DNA from: DASPWW01 sp963803425
GTDB taxonomy: Bacteria > Actinomycetota > Thermoleophilia > Solirubrobacterales > 70-9
Length of the DNA: 64,000 nucleotides
Reading direction: 5' to 3'
NCBI GenBank assembly: GCA_963803425.1
Contig: CAWDMA010000001.1
Span: 620,001-684,000 of the forward strand
Part shown: positions 25,052 to 32,363 of the stretch, piece by piece
Layout of the letters: each line of letters opens with the position of its first letter
How positions within the stretch are numbered: position 1 is the first letter of the stretch
Position numbers and translations under genes: made by a program
Notes under the pieces: generated by a model
Told to the model about the DNA's origin: nothing
The model's input: only the letters and a program-made list of their open reading frames with translations
Databases searched by the model: none

Positions 25052-26503
25052 ATGCCGGCCGTGCGACGCAAGGCAGTCTCGCTCGGGGAGTCACTCGACA
25101 ACGCAAAGATGACCCCTCTGCATACGCGGTTCTGGGCGCTTGCGGCGCTCGGGATCATGCTGGACGGATTCGACTTCTTCATCATCGGCGTCGCCAACCC
25201 GCTGATACAGAAGGACTTCGGGACCGATGACGCGGTCAAGGGGTTGGTGTCGGCGGCGGCGATCGTCGGCGCGATCTTCGGCGCCGCCCTGCTCGGCCCG
25301 ATCGCCGACAAGATCGGGCGGCGCCGGATCTTCCAGTTCGACCTGATCCTGTTCGCGGTCTTCTCGGTCGCGTGCATGGTGGCGCCCAACGTGTGGATCC
25401 TGATCGGCTTCAGGTTCGTGCTCGGTCTCGCGATCGGGCTCGACTACCCGATCGCGGCGAGCTTCCTGGCCGAGGTGCTTCCGTCCAAGAACCGGGGGCA
25501 ATGGTTGGTGGGCGCGTTCAGCCTGCAGGCAGCGGGCATCCTGCTCGGGGCGACGGTGGGGGTGATCGTTATCGAGATCGCCCCCCACGTCGACTCGTGG
25601 CGGTGGATGCTCGGGTTCGGGATCGTCCCGGCCGCGATCATCATCTGGCTGCGGCGGAAGGTGCCCGAGAGCCCGCGGTGGCTGGCGCAGAACGGCCGCG
25701 AGAAGGAGGCGAAGGAGATCGCGGAGCGCCTTGTCGACCACCCCGTCACCGTCACCGCGGCGGACAAGCATCGCTCGACTCCGGTCCCCGAGGGGATCAA
25801 GGCCTTCCTGCAGCCGGAGCTGTTCAAGCGCCACATGATCAGGCGCACGGTGTTCACGGCCGTGCCGTGGTTCCTGATGGACATCGCCGTGTACGGCGTC
25901 GGGATCTTCACCCCGACCCTGCTCGCCGCGATCGCGCTCGCCGGCCCGGACGCGACGTTCCTCTCGGACGACATCGCGGCGACCCAGGCGACGGCGGTAC
26001 TCGACATCTTCCTCGTGATCGGCTTTGCGATCGCGATCGTGCTCGTCGAGCGTCTCGGCCGGATCCCGCTGCAGCTGGCCGGGTTCGCGATGATGGCGGT
26101 CGCCCTTTGCATCCTCGGCACCGCCGAGTCGCTGGACGGCGGCGGCCAGGCCCACATCGGGATGGTGATCGCCGGGTTCGCGATCTTCAACACCTTCATC
26201 AACGCCGGCCCGAACGCGACCACCTACGCGCTACCGGCCGAGGTGTTCCCCTCGGAGGTCCGCGCCGCCGGCCACGGGTTCGCCGCGGGCTGCGCGAAGC
26301 TCGGCGCAGCGATCGGAGTGTTCCTGTTCCCGATCCTTCAGGACGGCCTTGGGACCAACGTGCTCCTGTTCATCATCGCCGGGCTCACGCTGGTCGCCTT
26401 CCTGATCACCTATGCCCTCCGGATCGAGCCCAAGGGCCGCTCCCTGGACGAGGTCTCTGGCCGCAAGGTCGCCCAGCTCCGGCCGCGCCCCGTCCCGCCC
26501 TGA
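25052..26503 (+). CDS. MFS transporter, sugar/phosphate porter type
   Basis: 483 residues from ATG 25052. Twelve hydrophobic segments. MFS signatures: helix 1 LGIMLDGFDFFIIGVANPLI, loop 2-3 GPIADKIGRRRIFQ, loop 4-5 LGLAIGLDYPIAASFLAE, PESPRWL after helix 6, and helix 11 region. PESPRWL and G-R-R-x-x-x patterns match the metabolite:H+ symporter branch (phosphate, aromatic acid or sugar). Substrate open. It is divergent from the sulfotransferase with a 125-bp gap. Confidence 0.85.
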   Translation: MPAVRRKAVSLGESLDNAKMTPLHTRFWALAALGIMLDGFDFFIIGVANPLIQKDFGTDDAVKGLVSAAAIVGAIFGAALLGPIADKIGRRRIFQFDLILFAVFSVACMVAPNVWILIGFRFVLGLAIGLDYPIAASFLAEVLPSKNRGQWLVGAFSLQAAGILLGATVGVIVIEIAPHVDSWRWMLGFGIVPAAIIIWLRRKVPESPRWLAQNGREKEAKEIAERLVDHPVTVTAADKHRSTPVPEGIKAFLQPELFKRHMIRRTVFTAVPWFLMDIAVYGVGIFTPTLLAAIALAGPDATFLSDDIAATQATAVLDIFLVIGFAIAIVLVERLGRIPLQLAGFAMMAVALCILGTAESLDGGGQAHIGMVIAGFAIFNTFINAGPNATTYALPAEVFPSEVRAAGHGFAAGCAKLGAAIGVFLFPILQDGLGTNVLLFIIAGLTLVAFLITYALRIEPKGRSLDEVSGRKVAQLRPRPVPP

Positions 26504-26544
26504 TCGTGGGCGGGACGGGGGCGACCCGCCGAGCTGTACGGCCC

Positions 26545-27159
26545 CTAAGGAGCGCTGGTCGACGGCGCGGCGCGCATCGCGAGCAGCACGGAGACGACCA
26601 GGATCCAGATCCCGGCGCCGATGAACGCGGCGAATCCGGCCGGCGTGAACCCGATCACCGCCAGCGCCAGCGCCACCCATCCGAGCCACTTCGGCAGACC
26701 GCCGTACAGCACGATCGACAGCCCCGACGAGATCAGGAACAGCAGCGCCCCGAGCGCGAGCGGGACGAAGTCGTTGTCCCACAGGGCCTGCAGCGTCTGC
26801 ACCGACGCAGGCTCGATGTCGTCGACCGCCTCGGCGATCGAGATCGAGATCGTCGCGTCGATTGCGAACCCGACGGCGACGATCGCAGTGCCGACGAGGG
26901 GCAGCGCGGACAGCACCGGGCCGGATCCGGCCGTCGAGAGCACGTGCCGCAGGTACGCACCGAACCAGATCAACAGGAGCACCGCGGCGACCCCGATGAA
27001 CGAGCCGATCTCGATCGAGTCCTTGTTGTCCCTGTAGTAGTTGGCGATGTCCTGGACGGAATCACCGGCATCCGGTGGCTGTCCGGCCACGATCCCGCCG
27101 ACGATCAGCAGGACAATGAATCCGACGCCCGTGAGCGCCGCGAGTCGGTCTCTACTCAC
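26545..27159 (-). CDS. Hypothetical membrane protein, six helices
   Basis: 204 residues. Six hydrophobic segments; an external loop after helix 1 contains DSVQDIANYYRDNKDSIEIG, a pattern common in actinobacterial DUF4386-like proteins of unknown role. No catalytic motif. Upstream there are two TATACGG boxes (27189-27230) that could be its promoter or operator. It ends 42 bp from the MFS stop, convergent. Confidence 0.6.
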   Translation of the reverse strand: MSRDRLAALTGVGFIVLLIVGGIVAGQPPDAGDSVQDIANYYRDNKDSIEIGSFIGVAAVLLLIWFGAYLRHVLSTAGSGPVLSALPLVGTAIVAVGFAIDATISISIAEAVDDIEPASVQTLQALWDNDFVPLALGALLFLISSGLSIVLYGGLPKWLGWVALALAVIGFTPAGFAAFIGAGIWILVVSVLLAMRAAPSTSAP

Positions 27160-27235
27160 ACTTCACCTCCATCGATTTCGCCCCGTATACGGATCTGGGT
27201 GCCCAACCCCGATCTGACCCTATACGGTCGAGTCG

Positions 27236-27570
27236 ATGCCCGGGCCCACAATGGTCTCGGAGGCGCTCGACGCGTCGAGCATCTTCGCCGCGCTGCCGAG
27301 GTCGGCGCGCTGGCGGGGCGTGCGGCGCGCGCTCACCACCTGGGACGAGCGCCTCCCCACGCTCCCAGAGGACGGGGGCGCGTCGTCACCCTCCCCGGCC
27401 GGCACAGCTCGGAGCGGAACGGCGGTCTCGCGGACGTGCTGATCCGCCCGCACGTCTCCGACGCCGGCGTGTTCGAGTTCGACCGGCTCGACGAGCTGGT
27501 GGAGCGCAGCCGCGACGCGACCCGGGCCGCGATCGAGGCGGGAGCGCACCGGGACGCGATTCGCGCCTAG
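27236..27570 (+). pseudogene. Degenerate C-terminus resembling patatin-like phospholipase
   Basis: The last ~45 codons (stop 27570) read ADVLIRPHVSDAGVFEF then DRLDELVERSRDAT, which resembles the C-terminal end of patatin/NTE-family phospholipases (A-D-V-x-I-R-P ... D-F-x-x-x-x-E-L-I). No start is found in that frame, while an ATG-led ORF in the neighbouring frame covers 27236-27442. A frameshift near 27400 would join them, but even then the N-terminal catalytic domain is absent. Probably a remnant; the family call rests on a short stretch. Confidence 0.3.
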
Positions 27571-27584
27571 CCCGGGTGTACCCC

Positions 27585-27593
27585 TGCTACATT
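27585..27593 (+). promoter_or_regulatory. Extended -10 promoter of tRNA-fMet
   Basis: TGCTACATT: a TGn extension followed by TACATT, ending 10 nt before the first base of the tRNA. There is no convincing -35. Confidence 0.4.
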
Positions 27594-27603
27594 CAGGGCG
27601 CGC

Positions 27604-27677
27604 CGCGGGGTGGAGCAGTCAGGTAGCTCGCCGGGCTCATAACCCGGAGGTCGCGGGTTCAAATCCCGCCCCCGCTA
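27604..27677 (+). tRNA. Initiator tRNA-Met (CAT)
   Basis: 74 nt. Acceptor CGCGGGG pairs with CCCCGCT leaving a C1/T72 mismatch, a mark of initiator tRNAs. The anticodon stem has three consecutive G:C pairs (GGG-CTCATAA-CCC), the second initiator mark. T-arm GCGGG-TTCAAAT-CCCGC; discriminator A. No CCA encoded. A 44-nt copy of its 3' half recurs at 41988-42031. Confidence 0.96.
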
Positions 27678-27684
27678 CTTCCAG

Positions 27685-27715
27685 AAAGGCCCCGCATGTC
27701 GCGGGGTTTTTCTTT
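27685..27715 (+). terminator. Rho-independent terminator of tRNA-fMet
   Basis: Stem CCCCGC/GCGGGG with loop ATGTC followed by TTTTTCTTT, starting 8 nt after the tRNA. The best intrinsic terminator in the window. The sequence tRNA 3' end plus this hairpin resembles the dispersed repeats at 39873 and 45471. Confidence 0.88.
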
Positions 27716-27784
27716 GGGTGAAGCTGCTGGATCCGGGGAGTTCCAGGGGTGAACCCGAAGGTCGCCACGCCGTGGCTCCAGCAG

Positions 27785-27800
27785 AAAGGTTCTGTTTCGG
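27785..27800 (+). repeat. 16-bp direct repeat, left copy, flanking the antitoxin/nucleotidyltransferase pair
   Basis: AAAGGTTCTGTTTCGG here and AAAGGTTCCGTTTCGG at 29379-29394 differ at one base and bracket the two-gene module at 28138-29344. After the right copy the sequence continues TGGCCCCGCTAT, close to the repeat core seen elsewhere in the region. The gap 27716-28093 around this copy holds no gene that I can support. Confidence 0.5.
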
Positions 27801-28093
27801 GTTCCGCTTGTCGGCTGGTCGGGCGGAGCGAGCGACTGAGGACCGCGGACTCCGTGGCGGATCCGCTGCAAATCGTTGGGTTTCCGGGCGGGCGCGTCGC
27901 AGGGCCCGGCCGGATTCTGGGCCTCGATTCAGGTTCCAAGTTGCCGATCGATGGGTTCCGAACGGGGCGATTCCGAGTCCAGGTCGTCTCAGTGTCTCTG
28001 AGTTGTCTTCGGTCGATCGAGCCCGGCAGTTCGGTGCCGGACATCCGTCAATCGCGACACCGGCGCCCGTGGGAGCAGGCTTCCCAGGCGCGG

Positions 28094-28130
28094 TGTTTCA
28101 TGTTGCGAAATATGAAACATGGTGTTAGTT
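28094..28130 (+). promoter_or_regulatory. Palindromic operator and promoter of the HTH/nucleotidyltransferase pair, likely leaderless
   Basis: A perfect 8-bp inverted repeat TGTTTCAT/ATGAAACA (28094-28101, 28112-28119) overlaps a -35-like TTGCGA (28103-28108), with a weak -10 TTAGTT 16 bp later (28125-28130). That places the transcript start at or next to GTG 28138. With no ribosome binding site upstream, the mRNA is probably leaderless. The palindrome is the likely binding site for the HTH protein. Confidence 0.55.
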
Positions 28131-28137
28131 TGACCCT

Positions 28138-28656
28138 GTGGTCAAGGGTCAAGACATCCTCGTGTTGCTGAAGCTCCTACAGGAGCCGGAGAGCTGGACC
28201 GTGCGTTCGCTGGCGCAGTCGGTGGCGTTCGACCCGGCAGGCGTTCATCGGGCACTGCGGCGGCTGCAGGATGCACGCCTCGTCGACCCTGACGGGAAGC
28301 GCGTAAACCGCTCCAACGCTCAGGAGTTCCTCGTCCATGGCGTCAAGTACCTGTTCCCCGTTCAGCGGGGTGGGCCCAGTCGCGGTGTTCCGACGGCCTG
28401 GGCCGCGTCGCCCCTGAAGAACGAGCTCGCCGCTGTGGACGAACCGCCCCCGGTGTGGCCGGATCCGAAGGGCAAGGCTCGCGGGATCTCCCTCGAGCCG
28501 CTACACGCATCCGTCCCTGAGCTGGCGCGACGCGACGGCGAGCTTGCAGAGGCGCTCGCCCTTATCGACGCGATTCGCCTGGGCAACGGGCGGATTCGCT
28601 CGCTCGCTTCGAAACGGCTTTCCGAGCGCGTCAGCGATCCGAAGAAACCCAGATGA
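28138..28656 (+). CDS. Winged-HTH regulator, antitoxin-like partner of the nucleotidyltransferase
   Basis: 172 residues from GTG 28138. The N-terminal ~60 residues form a winged HTH (WTVRSLAQSVAFDPAGVHRA then LRRLQDARLV). The rest (FLVHGVKYLFPVQRGGPSRG, PPPVWPDPKGKARGISLEPL) is a conserved domain that I know only as the partner of AbiEii-like nucleotidyltransferases. Its stop overlaps the partner's ATG (ATGA). It probably represses its own promoter at the palindrome upstream. Whether the pair is a toxin-antitoxin system is inference from this layout. Confidence 0.72.
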   Translation: MVKGQDILVLLKLLQEPESWTVRSLAQSVAFDPAGVHRALRRLQDARLVDPDGKRVNRSNAQEFLVHGVKYLFPVQRGGPSRGVPTAWAASPLKNELAAVDEPPPVWPDPKGKARGISLEPLHASVPELARRDGELAEALALIDAIRLGNGRIRSLASKRLSERVSDPKKPR

Positions 28657-29344
28657 GCGTCGAGCTGTTGGAGCTCGGTGCCTCGGCATTGGGTGAGATG
28701 GCGGACGAAGTGGTCTTCCAGGCGGGGCGACGGTGACGCTCTGGATCACCGACCCGGCGGCTCCGCCCCCGCGCCCGACGAAGGATGTGGACGTAATCGT
28801 AGAGGTCGCGACGCGGGCCGAGTACCACGCCTTCGAGCAGCGGCTTCGGGATGCCGGCTTTCGTGACGACGGCGAGGTGATCTGCCGATGGCACAAACGA
28901 GACGGCGACCTCATCCTGGATGCGATGCCGACGGACTCCGCGCTGCTCGGCTTCGAGAATGAGTGGCAGCGCGAGGCGTTCCCGCACGCGGTCGAGATGG
29001 AGCTCCCGTCGGGGCTGCGAATTCGCGCCGTGCCGCCGCCGTTCCTCGTCGCCACGAAGCTCGAGGCCTACCTTGGCCGCGGCCAGGGGGACCTGCTGGG
29101 CAGCGCTGACTTCGCTGACATCGTGGCGCTTGTCGACGGCAGGGAGGAGCTGGTTGAGGAGATGCGGGTTGCGCCGGAGAAACTGAGGGACTACGTCGCC
29201 AAGACCCTGGCACAGATCCTCGAAGACGAACGCTTCCTCGATGGAGTCCGGGCCCAGTTGCTGCCGGACACCGCGAGCCAGGCGCGAGCGGAGGATGTCG
29301 TCTTCCCTCGGCTACGAGAACTCGCATCGAGCGCAAGCGCCTAG
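28653..29344 (+). CDS. AbiEii-like nucleotidyltransferase, frameshifted in the N-terminus
   Basis: ATG 28653 gives MSVELLELGASALGEMADEV, then a TGA. The body runs from 28733 (GTG): VTLWITDPAAPPPRPTKDVD with the D-x-D metal motif (DVDVIVEV), later PPPFLVATKLEAYLGRGQGD (the conserved Lys/Glu and D). Related proteins continue EVVF-x-GGA-T-VTLW without a break; here one base is missing in ttccaggcgggg (28716-28727), removing the Gly-Gly of the active site. The family transfers nucleotides to RNA or other targets. As read, the protein would be inactive or start late at 28733 without the GG motif. Confidence 0.72.
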
Positions 29345-29378
29345 GGTGCGAGCTTCCGCCGAAGCCCGCTCCCCGGCA

Positions 29379-29394
29379 AAAGGTTCCGTTTCGG
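29379..29394 (+). repeat. 16-bp direct repeat, right copy
   Basis: AAAGGTTCCGTTTCGG, 15/16 identical to 27785-27800. It directly precedes the TGGCCCCGCTAT core-like sequence that supplies the stop codon of the TetR gene on the other strand. Confidence 0.5.
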
Positions 29395-29402
29395 TGGCCC
29401 CG

Positions 29403-30017
29403 CTATCCGAGCTTGCCGGCGAGATAGCGCTGGACCGTCGGCGCGACCCAGTCGATCACGTCGGCCGGCTTGGCTGAGGCGATCGGCTCCATCCGCTCGA
29501 TGTAGCGGATAAGGCCGAGCCCGACCAACTGCGAGGCGACGAGATTGGAGCGGACGTCGGGCTGATCCGACTCGAGCTCGTCCAGCAGCGGGCCGTAGAG
29601 GCGCTCGCGCAGGAACTCACGGAGCATCTCCGCGGCCTGGGGCTCGGTGAGCGAGGCGGCGAGCATCGTCAGCACCGGGTTGCGGCTGCCCTCCGCATCC
29701 CAGGTTCTGAGCAGGAGCTCGACGAGGTTCCGCCCGACGTTGGCGCGCCCGTCCGCGAGCAGCTTCGGCACCTCGACGTCCGGCTCGAAGGGCCAGGTCA
29801 CGGCCTCGGCGAAGAGATCCAGCTTGCTGCCGAAGAAGTGGACGATCAGGGAGGCATCGACGCCCGCCTGCTTCGCGATCGCGCGCATCGTCGCCTCCTG
29901 ATATCCGCGCTCGAGGAAGAGCTTGCGCGCGGCCTCCAGGATCTGCTCCTGGGTCGTGCTCGAGCCCGGACGGCGGCCGGTGCGGGGTGTCTTGGTCTTC
30001 GGCGGGCGTGGGTTCAC
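29403..30017 (-). CDS. TetR family transcriptional regulator
   Basis: 204 residues from GTG 30017. N-terminal HTH: QILEAARKLFLERGYQEATM then RAIAKQAGVDASLIVHFFGS, the TetR signature. The C-terminal ligand domain ends YLAGKLG. It is divergent from a DHA2-type MFS pump; three TCAACGsyGT boxes in the shared promoter are the likely operators. The stop TAG lies in a TAGCGGGGCC sequence that resembles the repeat core of the region, so the C-terminus may have been trimmed. It probably represses the efflux gene until a ligand binds. Confidence 0.9.
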   Translation of the reverse strand: MNPRPPKTKTPRTGRRPGSSTTQEQILEAARKLFLERGYQEATMRAIAKQAGVDASLIVHFFGSKLDLFAEAVTWPFEPDVEVPKLLADGRANVGRNLVELLLRTWDAEGSRNPVLTMLAASLTEPQAAEMLREFLRERLYGPLLDELESDQPDVRSNLVASQLVGLGLIRYIERMEPIASAKPADVIDWVAPTVQRYLAGKLG

Positions 30018-30037
30018 AAAAGTGTCCTAAGGAGGTC

Positions 30038-30088
30038 TTGACAAGACAAATCAACGGTGTAAAGTCAACGCCGTGAAGTCAACGCCGT
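30038..30088 (+). promoter_or_regulatory. Promoter and operator between TetR and MFS genes
   Basis: -35 TTGACA (30038-30043), 16-bp spacer, -10 TAAAGT (30060-30065). Three copies of a ten-base box, TCAACGGTGT (30051-30060), TCAACGCCGT (30065-30074) and TCAACGCCGT (30079-30088), cover the spacer and start region. Repeated every 14 bp, they are good candidates for TetR binding. A GAGGA ribosome site precedes ATG 30120. Confidence 0.65.
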
Positions 30089-30119
30089 TCAATCATAGCC
30101 CATCCGAGGACGCACTCCG

Positions 30120-31676
30120 ATGAGAACGCATGCAGAGGACGTAAACCGCAACCTCGTCCTCGCGGCGATGTGCGTGGCGCTCGGGACGGTCGTGAGCGCC
30201 GTCTCCTCGCTCAACGTCGCGCTTCCGGACCTGGCCCGAGACCTTCACGCCACCCAGACGCAGCTCCAGTGGGTGGTCGATGCCTACGCCGTCGTCTTCG
30301 CCGGGCTCCTGCTCCTGGCCGGTGCGCTTGGGGACGCGTTCGGTCGGCGGCACCTCCTATTGGGCGGGCTGGTCGTGTTCTCAGGCGCGGCCGGTGTCGC
30401 CCTCCTGATCGACAGCCCCGGCGAGGTGATCGCGGTGCGGGCGGTGATGGGCCTGGGCGCTGCGGCGATCATGCCGGCGACCCTCTCGATCATCACCAAC
30501 ACCTTCCCGGCCGACGAGCGCGACCGCGCCGTCTCGATCTGGGCGGGCGTGGCGGGCGGCAGCGCCCTGATCGGGCTGCTCGTCTCAGGCGCTCTGCTCG
30601 AGGCATTCGCGTGGGGCTCGATCTTCGCGTTCAGCTCGGTGCTCGGCCTGATCGCGCTCGTCGCCTCGATTCGACTGGCGCCGAACTCGACCCAGGAGGG
30701 GGCCCGGCTCGACGTCACCGGCGGCGTCATCTCCGCGGCGGGGCTGGCCACCCTCGTCTACGCGATCATCGAGGGCCCGGAGCGAGGCTGGACGGACTCG
30801 CTGACACTCGGCGCATTCGCCGCGGCGCTCGTCCTCCTGGCGGCCTTCGTTCTCTGGGAGCTCCGCCGAGAGCAACCTCTGCTCGATCCGCGCCTCTTCG
30901 GCCTGCGCGGCTTCGGCGCCGGGACGGCCTCGATCACCGTTCAGTTCTTCGCCTTCTTCGGCTTCATCTTCGTGAGCCTGCAATACGTCCAGTTCGTTTT
31001 GGGCTACTCGCCCCTGGCGGCTGGGATCGCGCTGGCCCCCCTTGCGGTGGCGATGATGGCGCTCTCGCCGCGGGTGCCGAAGCTGCTCGATCGCTTCGGG
31101 GCAGGGCGCGTGGCGCCCGTCGGCCTGCTGTTGATGTCCGGCGGATTCCTCGTCCTCTCGACGGCGGGCCGCGACTCCACCTACTGGCTGCTGCTCGGTG
31201 GGCTGGTCCCTCTCGGAGTCGGGATGGCGCTGGCGACCACCCCCGCCACGACCGCGATCGTCTCCTCGCTGCCGAAAGCCAAGCAGGGCGTCGCCTCGGC
31301 GGTCAACGACCTCGCCCGCGAGGTCGGCGGAGCGCTCGGAATCGCGGTGCTGGGCAGTGCCCTCACCAGTCGCTACCAATCGGGCGTCGAGGGCGCCGCG
31401 GCCCACTTGCCGGCCCAGTTCGCCGAGCCCGCCAAGGACGCCCTGCCCGCCGCGTTCGCGATCGCGGACCGGATCGGGCCGCGGGGCATCGCCCTCGCCG
31501 ACCAGGCGCAGAACGCGTTCGTGGACGGCCTCCAGTTTGCGCTCGTGATCGCCGCCGCTTCGGTGGCCGCCGCCGCGGTCTTCGTCCTCTGGCGCGCGCC
31601 GCGTGCTGCGCGCACCACACGGTCTCAGCGCGTCCCGTCTCGCCTTGAAGAACCGACAAGCGCGGAGGAGGGTTGA
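30120..31676 (+). CDS. MFS efflux transporter, DHA2 (EmrB/QacA) type, 14 helices
   Basis: 518 residues from ATG 30120. Fourteen hydrophobic segments. Motifs: SLNVALPDLARDLHATQTQL (helix 1, motif D1), AGALGDAFGRRHLLLGG (motif A), RAVMGLGAAAIMPATLSIIT (motif C-like). This is the proton-driven multidrug efflux family. Regulated presumably by the divergent TetR. It sits inside the mosaic region, and a chimeric gene starts 49 bp downstream. Confidence 0.9.
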   Translation: MRTHAEDVNRNLVLAAMCVALGTVVSAVSSLNVALPDLARDLHATQTQLQWVVDAYAVVFAGLLLLAGALGDAFGRRHLLLGGLVVFSGAAGVALLIDSPGEVIAVRAVMGLGAAAIMPATLSIITNTFPADERDRAVSIWAGVAGGSALIGLLVSGALLEAFAWGSIFAFSSVLGLIALVASIRLAPNSTQEGARLDVTGGVISAAGLATLVYAIIEGPERGWTDSLTLGAFAAALVLLAAFVLWELRREQPLLDPRLFGLRGFGAGTASITVQFFAFFGFIFVSLQYVQFVLGYSPLAAGIALAPLAVAMMALSPRVPKLLDRFGAGRVAPVGLLLMSGGFLVLSTAGRDSTYWLLLGGLVPLGVGMALATTPATTAIVSSLPKAKQGVASAVNDLAREVGGALGIAVLGSALTSRYQSGVEGAAAHLPAQFAEPAKDALPAAFAIADRIGPRGIALADQAQNAFVDGLQFALVIAAASVAAAAVFVLWRAPRAARTTRSQRVPSRLEEPTSAEEG

Positions 31677-31725
31677 CGATGCGCGATCTGCCGCCGGGAC
31701 GCGTTGCCGCCGAGGGGGAGATTCG

Positions 31726-32283
31726 ATGAGACCGGTCAGCGTCTCGATCGACGTTCCGCAGGGGCGCGAGGAGGTCTACGACCAACTGGACGTTCTCGGC
31801 AACCACGAGCAGTTCACCGACCACTTCCTGCTCGACTGGCAGGTCGCCAGGCCGGCGAGCGGCGTCGGCGCTAGGGCGAGGATGCGGGTGAAGGGCCCCG
31901 GGCAGCCGCGGCTGGCCAACCTGGTCAAGGTGCGCGCCTCGCAGATCAACGGCTGCGCGTTCTGCGTGGACATGCACTGGAAGGACGCTCGCGCCCTGGG
32001 CGAGACGGAGGAGCGCCTCTACTCGCTCGACGCCTGGCGTGAGAGCCCGCTCTATGAGCAGCGCGAGCGCGCCGCGCTCGAGCTCTGCGAGGCGATGACC
32101 CTGATCAGCGACGGCCATGTCCCCGATCCGGTCTGGGACGTGGCGGCCGAGGCCTTCGAGGAAGAGGAGCTCGCCCAGCTGGTGTTCGCGATCACCTCGA
32201 TCAACGCCTGGAACCGCCTCGCCATCACGGCTCGCGTCGAGCCCGGGCACTACGAGCCGGAAACGCTCGCCCAGGCGGCATGA
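31726..32283 (+). CDS. Chimeric ORF: SRPBCC N-terminus joined to AhpD/carboxymuconolactone decarboxylase-like protein
   Basis: 185 residues from ATG 31726, with ribosome site GAGGGGGAG. Residues 1-~57 (VSIDVPQGREEVYDQLDVLG, then HEQFTDHFLLDW) look like the first strands of a SRPBCC/polyketide cyclase domain. From residue ~60 the sequence is an AhpD-type protein, with the redox pair in INGCAFCVDMHWKDAR and LYSLDAWRESPLY downstream. Neither domain is complete: SRPBCC lacks its last two thirds, AhpD its first ~35 residues. The join is in frame. The AhpD Cys-x2-Cys and His are intact, so peroxidase-type activity is possible. Confidence 0.7.
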   Translation: MRPVSVSIDVPQGREEVYDQLDVLGNHEQFTDHFLLDWQVARPASGVGARARMRVKGPGQPRLANLVKVRASQINGCAFCVDMHWKDARALGETEERLYSLDAWRESPLYEQRERAALELCEAMTLISDGHVPDPVWDVAAEAFEEEELAQLVFAITSINAWNRLAITARVEPGHYEPETLAQAA

Positions 32284-32363
32284 CCGATGGCCGACGCGAT
32301 CCACCCCGAGCGGCTGCGACGGGACCTGGTCGGCGTATGAGGGCAGCCAACCCCCCTCACCCG

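Noticed and set aside
30038..30076. Small ORF with AAGGAGG then TTG in the TetR/MFS spacer, considered as leader peptide
   Set aside because: It coincides with the -35 box and operators of the MFS promoter; a leader peptide there would not be transcribed.
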